Below, piece after piece: positions 1 through 9,706 of a stretch of DNA of 64,000 nt; within the stretch, counting starts at the first letter, position 1; each line of letters opens with the position of its first letter. The DNA comes from Parasulfuritortus sp036391875. Its GTDB lineage: Bacteria; Pseudomonadota; Gammaproteobacteria; Burkholderiales; Thiobacillaceae. A program made the translations under genes and the position numbers. The stretch is taken from NCBI GenBank assembly GCA_036391875.1, contig DASVZA010000007.1:124001-188000 (forward strand), written 5' to 3'. The notes under the pieces were generated by a model. The model searched no databases, was not told where the DNA came from, and was given only the letters and a program-made list of their open reading frames with translations.

Positions 1-1601
1 GGCCCTACCAGGTCGGCGACACCATCCCGCTGTCGCTGGACCCGATCAACCTGCCCTACTACCTGTTGCGCACCACGCTGCGCATGTTCATCGCGCTGGC
101 CGCCTCGCTGGTGTTCAGCTGCGTCTTCGCCGCGCTGGCCGTGAAATACAAGACCGCCGAGAAGGTGCTGGTCCCGCTGCTCGACATCCTGCAATCCATT
201 CCCATCCTGGGTTTCCTGTCGATCACGGTCACCGGCTTCATCGCCTTGTTTCCGGGCAACCTGTTCGGGGTGGAGCTGGCCGCCATCTTCGCCATCTTCA
301 CGTCCCAGGCCTGGAACATGGCATTCAGCGCCTACCAGGGTTTCCGGACCGTGCCGGCCGAGTTGATGGAGGCCTCCCGGGTATTCCAGCTGTCGAGCTG
401 GCAGCGTTTCTGGCGTCTGGAACTGCCCTACGCCATACCCGGCCTGGTGTGGAACATGATGATGTCGATGTCGGGCGGCTGGTTCTTCGTCGTGGCCTCC
501 GAGGCCATCTCCGTCTCCAACCAGAACATCAAGCTGCCCGGCATCGGCTCCTACATCGCGCTGGCCATCGAGGCCCGCGACCTGCACGCCATCGGCATGG
601 CCATCGGCGTCATGCTGATCGGCATCATGCTGTACGACCAGCTTTTCTTCCGCCCGCTGGTGGCCTGGGCCGACAAGTTCCGGTTCGAGGAAGCCGGCCA
701 CGAAAAGATGCCGGAATCCTGGCTGCTGAACTGGCTGCACCGCACCCAGCGGACCCAGGCCATGGCCCATTCCTTGATCCGCATGCTGGAACGGTCGTTT
801 TCCCGGTTCCGCCTGCAATACGACGGCACCTCCGTCCGTGCCCGGCCGCAGGCCCAAAGCGCCGCCGCCCAGCGCATCTGGGATGCCGTGATCGCCGCCG
901 CCGTCTTCTACGCCGTCTGGACGCTGGTCCACTTCATCCACTCCGAGGTCGGCTGGTCCGAGGTCGGACGGGTGTTCGTGCTCGGACTCTATACGATGGC
1001 CCGGGTCGTCGTCCTGATCTTCATCGCCGCCCTGATCTGGATTCCGATCGGCATCTGGATCGGCATGAATCCCCGCTACGCCGAGCGGATACAGGCCGTG
1101 GCCCAGTTCCTCGCCGCCTTCCCGGCCAATCTCATGTTCCCGGTCGCGGTCATGGCGATCGTGCGCTTCCACCTGAACCCGGACATCTGGCTTTCCCCGC
1201 TGATGATCCTCGGCACGCAGTGGTATCTATTGTTCAACGTCATCGCCGGCGCCACGACCATCCCCACCGAGCTGCATTTCGCCGCCCAGAATTTCGGCCT
1301 GACCGGCTGGCTCAAATGGCGCCGCTACCTTCTGCCGGCGATCTTCCCCAGCTTCGTCACCGGCGCCATCACCGCCTCCGGCGGCTCGTGGAACGCCAGC
1401 ATCGTGTCCGAGTACGTCAGCTGGGGCAGCACCACCCTCAAGGCCCATGGCCTGGGCAGCTACATCGCCGAGATGACCTCGCACGGCGACTTTCCCCGGA
1501 TCGCGCTCGGCATCGGCGTCATGTGCGTATTCGTGATGGGATTCAACCACTTCATCTGGCGGCGGCTGTATCGCATGGCCGAAAACCGTCTGCATTTCTG
1601 A
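1..1601 (+). CDS. ABC importer permease, NitT/TauT type, two fused permease modules (5' partial)
   Basis: Inner-membrane permease of an ABC importer of the nitrate/sulfonate/taurine class. The frame is open from the first bases of the window, so the N-terminus lies upstream; the in-frame TTG at 66 is not a credible start because coding sequence precedes it. About 530 residues are visible and they hold two BPD_transp_1 modules in one chain. Each has its own EAA-type loop that docks on the ATPase: PAELMEASRVFQLSSWQRF near base 355 and PTELHFAAQNFGLTGWLKW near base 1265. Hydrophobic membrane segments surround both loops. The ATPase gene follows after 8 bases, so they form one operon. The substrate cannot be told from this fragment, and no binding protein is in view. 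Confidence 0.88.
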   Translation, partial: PYQVGDTIPLSLDPINLPYYLLRTTLRMFIALAASLVFSCVFAALAVKYKTAEKVLVPLLDILQSIPILGFLSITVTGFIALFPGNLFGVELAAIFAIFTSQAWNMAFSAYQGFRTVPAELMEASRVFQLSSWQRFWRLELPYAIPGLVWNMMMSMSGGWFFVVASEAISVSNQNIKLPGIGSYIALAIEARDLHAIGMAIGVMLIGIMLYDQLFFRPLVAWADKFRFEEAGHEKMPESWLLNWLHRTQRTQAMAHSLIRMLERSFSRFRLQYDGTSVRARPQAQSAAAQRIWDAVIAAAVFYAVWTLVHFIHSEVGWSEVGRVFVLGLYTMARVVVLIFIAALIWIPIGIWIGMNPRYAERIQAVAQFLAAFPANLMFPVAVMAIVRFHLNPDIWLSPLMILGTQWYLLFNVIAGATTIPTELHFAAQNFGLTGWLKWRRYLLPAIFPSFVTGAITASGGSWNASIVSEYVSWGSTTLKAHGLGSYIAEMTSHGDFPRIALGIGVMCVFVMGFNHFIWRRLYRMAENRLHF

Positions 1602-1609
1602 CCCGCGCC

Positions 1610-2905
1610 ATGACCACACCGATCATCGAACTCAAGGCCGTCGACAAATCCTTCCGCTCCGCCGACGGCACCGCCCGCGCCGTCCTCGACAAGGTCGACT
1701 TCACGCTCAGGGAAGGCGAAATCGTCGCCCTGCTCGGCCAGTCCGGCTCGGGCAAATCCACGCTGCTGCGGATCATGGCCGGATTGATCGGCGTCGACGG
1801 CGGCGAGGTGAACTATCGCGGCCTGCCCCTGTACGGCCCGGCGCGCGGCATCAGCATGGTCTTCCAGTCGTTCGCGCTCTTTCCCTGGCTGACCGTCCAG
1901 AAGAACGTCGAAATCGGCCTGGAGGCACAGGGGATGGAGGCCGCCGAACGGGCGCGGCGCGCGTTGGCGGCGATCGAACTGATCGGCCTGTCGGGCTTCG
2001 AAGGCGCACTGCCGCGCGAGCTTTCCGGCGGCATGCGGCAGCGGGTCGGCATCGCCCGTGCCCTGGTCATGGAGCCCGAAGTGCTGCTCATGGACGAAGC
2101 CTTCTCCGCACTCGATGTCCTGACCGGCGAGAGGCTGCGCGACGACATCCTCTCGCTCTGGACCAGCAAGGCGATTCCGACCAAGGCCATCCTCGTCGTC
2201 TCCCACAACATCGAGGACGCGGTCATGATGGCGGACCGGGTGCTCGTGTTCGGCAGCAACCCGGGCCGGGTCCGCGACGAACTCCACATCCCGCTGCCCC
2301 TGCCGCGCGACGTCGAAAGCCAGCGGGTCCGTTCCTACATCGACACCGTCTACGGCCTGATGACGGCGAAGACGACGCGCGCCGAACGCGCGGCCAGCAA
2401 GGAAGCCAAGCTGCAGGTCGGCGATCGCCTGCCGAACGCGGGCGTGTCGCACCTGGAGGCGGTCCTCGAACTGCTGATGGAGGAACCCTACTCCGGCAAG
2501 GCGGACCTGCCCCTGCTCGCCGAGGACACCGAATTCTCCGACCAGGAACTGCTCGACATCGCCGCGGCGCTCGCCCTGCTCGGCTTCGCCAGCCTCGAAT
2601 ACGGCGACATCACCGTGACGCCCCTCGGCAGCCGCTATTTCAACGCCGAAGCGGCCGAACGCAAGGCCCTGTTCGGCGCGCAAGTGCTGGAACACGTTCC
2701 CCTGGTCGCCTACATCCGCCGCGGCCTGGAGCAGGACCCGTCCGGCGATCTGCACGAAAACCTGTTCCTGCGCCTGCTGCATTTCACGCTCGACGAGGCG
2801 GAGGCCGAACGCGTCCTGCGGATCGCCATCGAGTGGGGACGGTACGGCGATCTGTTCGAATACAACTTCAATACCGGGGTGCTGCAATTGCCCCAGTCGC
2901 CCTGA
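1610..2905 (+). CDS. ABC transporter ATPase with AAA-associated C-terminal domain
   Basis: Cytoplasmic ATPase partner of the preceding permease, 431 residues. The first ~240 residues are a NitT/TauT-type ABC domain: Walker A GQSGSGKS near residue 42, Q-loop VFQSFALFPW, signature LSGGMRQR, Walker B VLLMDEAFSALD and switch His in VVSHNIEDA. The remaining ~170 residues (from about GVSHLEAVLELLMEEPYSGK) match the AAA-associated C-terminal domain found on a subset of these ATPases; its role is unknown but probably regulatory. The ATG at 1610 starts 8 bases after the permease stop, and there is no other start that keeps the N-terminal beta strand. Substrate is unknown. Confidence 0.9.
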   Translation: MTTPIIELKAVDKSFRSADGTARAVLDKVDFTLREGEIVALLGQSGSGKSTLLRIMAGLIGVDGGEVNYRGLPLYGPARGISMVFQSFALFPWLTVQKNVEIGLEAQGMEAAERARRALAAIELIGLSGFEGALPRELSGGMRQRVGIARALVMEPEVLLMDEAFSALDVLTGERLRDDILSLWTSKAIPTKAILVVSHNIEDAVMMADRVLVFGSNPGRVRDELHIPLPLPRDVESQRVRSYIDTVYGLMTAKTTRAERAASKEAKLQVGDRLPNAGVSHLEAVLELLMEEPYSGKADLPLLAEDTEFSDQELLDIAAALALLGFASLEYGDITVTPLGSRYFNAEAAERKALFGAQVLEHVPLVAYIRRGLEQDPSGDLHENLFLRLLHFTLDEAEAERVLRIAIEWGRYGDLFEYNFNTGVLQLPQSP

Positions 2906-2961
2906 CCGCCGAGAACGTCCGGCGGCAACCTAGGCCCTGCCTCTTTGGAGCCTATTTCGGC

Positions 2962-5064
2962 TCAGGGCCGGATCAGTTCCGATTGCAACAGGCTGGCGAC
3001 ACTGTCCGGGGTCAGCGGCTCGCCGTAGTGGAAGCCCTGGATCACGTCGCAGCCGACCTCGCGCAGGAACTCCGCCTGCGCCCCGGTTTCGACGCCTTCG
3101 GCCAGGACCCGGATGCCGAGGCCATGGCCCATGGAGACGATGGAACGGACGATCGCCGCGTCGCCCGCGTCGTCCGGGATGTCCGCGATGAAGGACTGGT
3201 CGATCTTCAGGGTGGTCAAAGGGAAGCGCTTCAGCCTGGACAGGCTGGAGTAGCCCGTGCCGAAGTCGTCCAGCACGAAATTGACGCCCAGCCGGTTGAT
3301 CCGCCGGATGGTGTCGATCGCGGCCGCCTCGTCCTGCATGAGCATGCTCTCGGTGATCTCCAGTTCCAGCCAGCGCGGCTCCAGGCCGGTCCGGCGCAAC
3401 GCATTGTCGACGATCTCGAACAGGTGGCTCTTCAGGAACTGCCGGCTCGACACGTTGACCGCCACCTTGACCGGAGGCAGGCCGGCGTCCTGCCAGCGCC
3501 TGCTGCAGACGCAAGCCTGTTCGAGCACCCATTCGCCGATCGGGACGATGAGGCCGTTTTCCTCGGCCAGGGGGATGAAACTGCCCGGGGACATCAGGCC
3601 GCGCTCCGGATGCTGCCAGCGCACCAGGGCCTCGAAGGCATCCAGGCGGCCGGTGGCCAGGGCCACCTGAGGCTGGAACAACAGCCGCAGTTCGCCGCGC
3701 TCGACCGCCCGGCGCAGGTCGTTCTCCAGCGCCAGCCGCTGCGCCGCCTGGGCGGTCATGGCCGATTCGTAGAACTGATAGGCGCTGCGCCCGGATTCCT
3801 TGGCCCGGTACATGGCCACGTCGGCGTTCTTCATGAGCACGTCGATCTCCTGGCCGTCGAGCGGATACAGGCTGATCCCCATGCTGGCAGCCATGAACAA
3901 TTCCCGCCCCATCACCGAAAACGGCGGCGCGAAGCCGTCCAGTATCGACCCGGCGATGCGGGCCACGTCGCCCGGCTGGGCCACGTCGGCGAGGATCACC
4001 GCGAACTCGTCGCCGCCCAGCCGGGCCACGGTGTCGTCCTGGCGCACGCAGCCGACCAGCCGGCGGGAGACGTTCTGGAGCAGTGCGTCGCCGGCGCCGT
4101 GGCCCAGTGTGTCGTTGATGGTCTTGAAGCGGTCGAGGTCGAGCAGGGCCAGGCCGACGATGCGGCCCCGGCGTTCGGCCTCGGCGATGGCCTGCTCCAG
4201 GCGGTCGCCGAACAGGACCCGGTTGGGCAGGCCGGTGAGCGTGTCGTAATGGGCCAGATAACGGATCCGCTCCTCGTTCTGCTTCTGCACGGTCACGTCG
4301 TTCAGGATGACGGTGTAGGCCATACCGTTTTCCTCGACCAGCTTGGAGATGCTGGCCCGGGCCGGGAACAGGCTGCCGTCCTTGCGGCGGCCGCTGATCT
4401 CGCTGCGTTCGCTCATTCCCTTCGCGGTCAGCGGCGAGTCGCCGAAGGCCTGGACGTGGGCGCGATGGGCCTGGCGCAGATGCTCGGGAAGCAGCATGTC
4501 GAGCGGCTGGCCCAGCACCTCCTCGGCCGAGTAGCCGAAGATGTGTTCGGCGCCGTGGTTGAACACCGTGATCCGCTGCCGGTCGTCGGTGGAGATGATG
4601 GCGTCGGGCATAGTGGCCAGGACGTGCCCGTAGCGGGCCTCCATCTCGCGCCGGCGCTCGCCTTCGTGGAGGCCTTCCAGGCGGGCGCGGGCTACGGTCC
4701 GTTCCCGCTCGACCACCGGCAGCAGGCGCTTGAGGTTGTTCTTCATGATGTAGTCGTTGGCGCCCATCCGCATCGCCTCGACCGCCTGGTCCTCGCCGAT
4801 GGTCCCGGACACGAAGATGACCGGCATCGCGTAGCCCTGGTCCCGCACCAGCTTCAGCGCGTCGATCCCGCTGAAGTGCGGCATGGTGTAGTCGGTGAAG
4901 ACCACATCCCAGTCCTGTCGGCGCAGGGCCGCGAGCAAGTCCTCCGGGTTGTCGACCCGCGCGCTGGCCGGTTCGTAGCCGCCGTTGCGCAGCTCGCGCA
5001 GCAGCAGGAGCGCATCTTCCTCGGAGTCTTCCACCAGCAGTGCCCGGATCGTTCTAGATGCCAT
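2962..5064 (-). CDS. Response regulator with REC-PAS-GGDEF-EAL domains
   Basis: Cyclic-di-GMP turnover protein of 700 residues under phosphorelay control. A receiver domain occupies residues 7-120, with phospho-acceptor D58 in FTDYTMP. A PAS domain spans about 145-260. The GGDEF domain has an intact active site (residues 350-354) and an RxxD inhibitory site (RQDD) five residues before it. The EAL domain begins with EAL at 478-480 and keeps NVSSRQF, LEITES, DDFGTGYSS, KIDQSF, AEGVET and QGFHYG, so phosphodiesterase activity is expected and cyclase activity is possible. It is the last gene of a three-gene operon; its start overlaps the CheY-like gene upstream by 11 bases, which suggests translational coupling. 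Confidence 0.93.
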   Translation of the reverse strand: MASRTIRALLVEDSEEDALLLLRELRNGGYEPASARVDNPEDLLAALRRQDWDVVFTDYTMPHFSGIDALKLVRDQGYAMPVIFVSGTIGEDQAVEAMRMGANDYIMKNNLKRLLPVVERERTVARARLEGLHEGERRREMEARYGHVLATMPDAIISTDDRQRITVFNHGAEHIFGYSAEEVLGQPLDMLLPEHLRQAHRAHVQAFGDSPLTAKGMSERSEISGRRKDGSLFPARASISKLVEENGMAYTVILNDVTVQKQNEERIRYLAHYDTLTGLPNRVLFGDRLEQAIAEAERRGRIVGLALLDLDRFKTINDTLGHGAGDALLQNVSRRLVGCVRQDDTVARLGGDEFAVILADVAQPGDVARIAGSILDGFAPPFSVMGRELFMAASMGISLYPLDGQEIDVLMKNADVAMYRAKESGRSAYQFYESAMTAQAAQRLALENDLRRAVERGELRLLFQPQVALATGRLDAFEALVRWQHPERGLMSPGSFIPLAEENGLIVPIGEWVLEQACVCSRRWQDAGLPPVKVAVNVSSRQFLKSHLFEIVDNALRRTGLEPRWLELEITESMLMQDEAAAIDTIRRINRLGVNFVLDDFGTGYSSLSRLKRFPLTTLKIDQSFIADIPDDAGDAAIVRSIVSMGHGLGIRVLAEGVETGAQAEFLREVGCDVIQGFHYGEPLTPDSVASLLQSELIRP

Positions 5065-5509
5065 GCAGACTACCGTCCGGGTGTTCGTTCAGGACCAGCC
5101 AGTAGAGGCCCAGTTGCCTGACGGCCTCGACGAACTGGTCGAAGTCGATCGGCTTGCGCACGTAGGAGTTGGCGCCCAGGCCGTAACCGTCGATCCGGTC
5201 CTTATCCTCGTTGGACGAGGTCAGGATCACCACCGGCAGGAGCCGGGTATGCTCATCGGCACGAATCCGCCGGAGGACCTCCAGGCCCTCGATCCTGGGC
5301 AGCTTGAGATCGAGCAGCACCACCTGGGGCAGCGGCCGCGCACCCTGGCCGCTCCATGGGCCGGTACCGAACAGGTAGTCCAGGGCCTCGGCGCCATCGC
5401 GCGCCACCACGACCTCGTTCAGGATGTTGTGCTTGCGCAGTGCGCGCAGGGTGAGCGCCTCGTCATCCGGATTGTCCTCGACCAGCAGGATGGCGCGCTT
5501 GGCTGTCAT
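5054..5509 (-). CDS. Single-domain response regulator (CheY/Rcp1-like)
   Basis: Stand-alone receiver of 151 residues. The acidic pocket is EDNPDDE at 11-17, the phospho-acceptor is D67 in VVLLDLKLP, and the conserved Thr/Ser and Lys are in ILTSSNEDK and VRKPIDFDQF. The loop SYVRKPIDFDQFVEAVRQLG is characteristic of Rcp1-like partners of PAS/phytochrome-type kinases. The ATG at 5509 overlaps the TGA of the kinase gene (ATGA), which fixes the start; an upstream in-frame ATG at 5524 lies inside the kinase gene and is less likely. There is no output domain, so it probably shuttles phosphate between the kinase and the downstream REC-PAS-GGDEF-EAL protein. Confidence 0.92.
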   Translation of the reverse strand: MTAKRAILLVEDNPDDEALTLRALRKHNILNEVVVARDGAEALDYLFGTGPWSGQGARPLPQVVLLDLKLPRIEGLEVLRRIRADEHTRLLPVVILTSSNEDKDRIDGYGLGANSYVRKPIDFDQFVEAVRQLGLYWLVLNEHPDGSLHGI

Positions 5510-6711
5510 GGCGCCGCCCCGCATTCCCTCAGGGTGAAATAGACGGTGGCGCCTTCGTCGACGGCGCCTTCCGCCCAGACCTTGCCGCCGTGGCGGGCGA
5601 TGATCCGTTTGACGGTGGCGAGGCCGATCCCGGTGCCGGGAAACTCGGCCGTGCCGTGCAGGCGCTGGAAGGCGCCGAACAGTTTGCCGGCGTAGGCCAT
5701 GTCGAAGCCGGCACCGTTGTCGCGGACGAAGAAGACGCGGTTTTCGGCGTCGCCCTGCACGCCGAACTCGATCCGCGCCGATGCCCGGCGGGCAGTGAAC
5801 TTCCAGGCGTTGCCGAGCAGGTTTTCCAGTGCCACCTGCAACAGGTGGCTGTCGCCCTCGACGCAGAGATCGGGCTGGATGACGAATTCGACTACCCGAT
5901 CCGGATCGCGTTGCCGCAGCTCCGAGGCCAGGCCTTCGGCAATGTCGGACAGGTCGACCCGCTGCGGCGGCGCCAGGTCGGTGCGGACGATGCGGGACAG
6001 GTTCAGCAGGTCGTCGATCAGCCGGCCCATGCGCTGCGAGCCGGTCCGGATGCGGGCCAGATAGTCGTGCGCCGTGGCGTCGAGTTGGCCGCCATAGTCT
6101 TCCAGCAGGGCCTGGCTGAAGCCGTCCACGGCGCGCAACGGCGCGCGCAGGTCGTGCGACACCGAGTAGCTGAACGCCTCCAGTTCCTGGTTGATCGCCT
6201 CCAGTTCGGCCGTCCGCTGTTCCAGCCGAGCGTTCAGTTCGCGGATGCGGGTCTCCGCCTCGCGCCGTTCGCTGACGTCCCGAATGATGGCCGTGACCAG
6301 CAGGCCGTCCGCCGTCTCCAGCGGACTCAGGCTGATTTCGACCGCCAGATTGGAACCGTCCTTGCGCCGCACGTGCAGGTCCAGGCCCGCGCCCATGGGC
6401 CGCACCCTGGGCTCCGCCTGGTACTGCTCGCGCAGCCTGCGGTGGTCGGGCCGGTGCATGTCCGGAACCAGGAACTCGACCGGCCGACCGAGCAGTTCCT
6501 CCATCGGATAGCCGAACCAACCCACCGCCTGGGCATTGGCGAAGACGATTTCGCCCGCGCGGTCGACGATCAGGATGGCATCCGGCGCGTGTTCGAGCAG
6601 CTGGCGGAAAAGATCCTCGCCGTGGGCCAGGATCGAGGCCGCGACGCCAGGCCCACGCTCGCCGTCGAGCCCATCCAGGGTCTGCTCTTCAGTCCGGCTG
6701 AAAGCGTCCAT
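5506..6711 (-). CDS. PAS-domain sensor histidine kinase
   Basis: Apparently soluble kinase of 401 residues; no membrane segment is visible. One PAS domain (about 32-150) precedes a short coiled segment, then HisKA with H186 in FSYSVSHDLRAPLRAVDGF and a HATPase_c domain with N-box LLGNAWKFT, and G-box GTGIGLATVKRI. The HisKA sequence is of the type found on phytochrome-like kinases. The ATG at 6711 has AAGGAG six bases upstream; a TTG further out at 6729 lacks any such site. It is the first gene of an operon that continues into a CheY-like protein and a REC-PAS-GGDEF-EAL protein. The signal is unknown; no haem or flavin binding motif is evident. Confidence 0.92.
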   Translation of the reverse strand: MDAFSRTEEQTLDGLDGERGPGVAASILAHGEDLFRQLLEHAPDAILIVDRAGEIVFANAQAVGWFGYPMEELLGRPVEFLVPDMHRPDHRRLREQYQAEPRVRPMGAGLDLHVRRKDGSNLAVEISLSPLETADGLLVTAIIRDVSERREAETRIRELNARLEQRTAELEAINQELEAFSYSVSHDLRAPLRAVDGFSQALLEDYGGQLDATAHDYLARIRTGSQRMGRLIDDLLNLSRIVRTDLAPPQRVDLSDIAEGLASELRQRDPDRVVEFVIQPDLCVEGDSHLLQVALENLLGNAWKFTARRASARIEFGVQGDAENRVFFVRDNGAGFDMAYAGKLFGAFQRLHGTAEFPGTGIGLATVKRIIARHGGKVWAEGAVDEGATVYFTLRECGAAP

Positions 6712-6816
6712 CGTCACTCCTTGTGCCAAAGTCCGCCCGGGTGCGACGCGCCCATGGCGGCGATCCGGCAGGTTGACGCAGCGCAGCCGCGCCGGCGCCA
6801 GATCCGATCAATGCCG

Positions 6817-7056
6817 CTAGCGGCCTGGAGCGGTTCCGCCCCCGGCTTCCTTTTCCGTCCCGCAGCTGTCGATCCCGAGCAATGCGTTGGCCGGGCAATA
6901 GCGCACCGCCGCCGTCACCAGGGCGACCGCGGCGACCACGAATGCCAGGATGCGCAAGCCCAGACCCAGCGTGGGCACCAGCAAGCCCACCAACAGCAGG
7001 GCGATGCCCAGCACGATCCGACCGGTCCGATCGATTCCACCGACGTTACATTTCAT
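6817..7056 (-). CDS. DUF2892 (YgaP-type transmembrane) small inner-membrane protein
   Basis: A 79-residue protein matching the DUF2892/YgaP transmembrane family: N-terminal KCNVGGIDRTGRIVLG, then two hydrophobic helices (about 14-30 and 34-50), then the conserved RYCPANALLGIDSC with two cysteines. AGGAGG lies seven bases before the ATG. The role of the family is unclear; some members are joined to rhodanese domains. It appears monocistronic, between fumC and the signalling operon, both on the same strand. Confidence 0.85.
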   Translation of the reverse strand: MKCNVGGIDRTGRIVLGIALLLVGLLVPTLGLGLRILAFVVAAVALVTAAVRYCPANALLGIDSCGTEKEAGGGTAPGR

Positions 7057-7193
7057 GGTGCCCTCCTCTCGGCTGGCGTATCCCGCCCGCCACGACCGAT
7101 CTCGCCGTTCGCGCTCACGCAGCCGATGCGGCGTTCGGGCGATATGAATCGTTGGCGGAGCGGATCAGCCTGTTATGTCTATAGCACAATTGT

Positions 7194-7208
7194 TGACAGT
7201 ATTTGTCA
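7194..7208. promoter_or_regulatory. Short inverted repeat TGACA-N5-TGTCA between fumC and the DUF2892 gene
   Basis: A perfect five-base inverted repeat, flanked as TTGACA-N4-TTGTCA, lies in the AT-richer part of the 197-base gap between the two minus-strand genes. It could be an operator for the DUF2892 gene about 140 bases downstream. The arms are short, so chance is a real alternative. Confidence 0.25.
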
Positions 7209-7253
7209 TGTATAACCGTCCCATTCCGCGCAGCCTACGACGCCGGTATGGCC

Positions 7254-8651
<1,398 letters not shown>

Positions 8652-8914
8652 GGTCGTTCTCCGCCGGAATGTCGCTTTCAGCATAGCTTTCCGCCTGGAT
8701 TCGCCAGACTCCGCGGTTCCTCAGTGATCGGCCGGCCAGCCCGGCCGCCAGAACGATCGGGCGATTCGACGGTCTTTAGAAGTAGAGGTCGGCGTTCCGC
8801 AGGCCGGGAACCAAGCTGCAATCCGATGACGGCGTGACTAGTATGAGTTGTAAGGCCACGGCGGCGACCGGCCGCGCTGGCCGCCGCCGTGAACGTGAAG
8901 CGAAAGGAGTGCGC

Positions 8915-9706
8915 ATGGCCCCGGAATTCGGTGTGATCTACTTCTTGCTCGGTGTCGTGTTCGCGGCCTATGTCGTCAGCCAGTCGATCCGCATCTTCCG
9001 CGAGTACGAGCGCGGCGTCGTGTTCACCCTGGGCCGTTTCTGGCGGGTGAAAGGGCCGGGCCTGGTCGTCATCGTTCCCTTCATCCAGCAGGTGGTGCGG
9101 GTCGATCTGCGCACGGTGGTGCTGGAGGTGCCGACCCAGGACGTGATCTCGCGCGACAACGTCTCGGTCAAGGTCAGCGCGGTGGTGTATTTCCGCATCG
9201 TCGATGCCGAAAAGGCCATCATCCAGGTGGTCGACTTCCTCAACGCCACCAGCCAGCTGGCCCAGACCATATTGCGCTCGGTGCTGGGCAAGCACCTGCT
9301 GGACGAAATGCTCGCGGAGCGCGAGCGGCTGAACCAGGATATCCAGCAGGCCCTGGATGCCCAGACCGACACCTGGGGCATCAAGGTCTCCAACGTCGAA
9401 ATCAAGCAGGTCGATCTGACCGAATCCATGATCCGCGCCATCGCCCGCCAGGCCGAGGCGGAACGCGAGCGGCGGGCCAAGGTCATCCATGCCGAGGGCG
9501 AATTGCAGGCCTCGGAAAAACTGTCCCAGGCCGCGGCGATCCTGGCCAGGGAACCCCAGGCGATCACGCTGCGCTATCTGGAAACGCTAACCGTGATCGG
9601 CGCCGACAAGAACACCACGGTGGTGTTTCCGCTGCCCGTCGATCTGCTGACGGCCCTGGTGGAGCAGCGCCATGGCGGCATCCGGAGGAATACCGATGAC
9701 GATTGA
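8915..9706 (+). CDS. Slipin / stomatin-like SPFH-domain membrane protein
   Basis: A 263-residue bacterial slipin. One N-terminal membrane segment (about residues 4-22) is followed by an SPFH/band-7 domain with the typical EYERGVVFTLGRFWRVKGPG and LRTVVLEVPTQDVISRDNV, then a helical region rich in Ala, Glu and Arg ending in the family motif IGADKNTTVVFPLPVDLL. The start at 8915 is chosen because AAAGGAG sits six bases upstream; the longer frame from 8834 has no such site and adds a non-family basic stretch. Slipins form membrane microdomain scaffolds. They often pair with an NfeD protein, but no nfeD gene is beside this one; instead tkt overlaps its 3' end by 11 bases. Confidence 0.9.
   Translation: MAPEFGVIYFLLGVVFAAYVVSQSIRIFREYERGVVFTLGRFWRVKGPGLVVIVPFIQQVVRVDLRTVVLEVPTQDVISRDNVSVKVSAVVYFRIVDAEKAIIQVVDFLNATSQLAQTILRSVLGKHLLDEMLAERERLNQDIQQALDAQTDTWGIKVSNVEIKQVDLTESMIRAIARQAEAERERRAKVIHAEGELQASEKLSQAAAILAREPQAITLRYLETLTVIGADKNTTVVFPLPVDLLTALVEQRHGGIRRNTDDD

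Noticed and set aside
449..1609. Long upstream extension of the ABC ATPase frame
   Set aside because: It overlaps the permease gene in another frame and has the Arg/Pro/His-rich composition of a shadow; the ATG at 1610 begins the ATPase fold.
2933..2969. Inverted repeat GGCCCTG...CAGGGCC between convergent genes
   Set aside because: Long loop, no T-run on either strand, and it reaches into the stop codon of the minus-strand gene.
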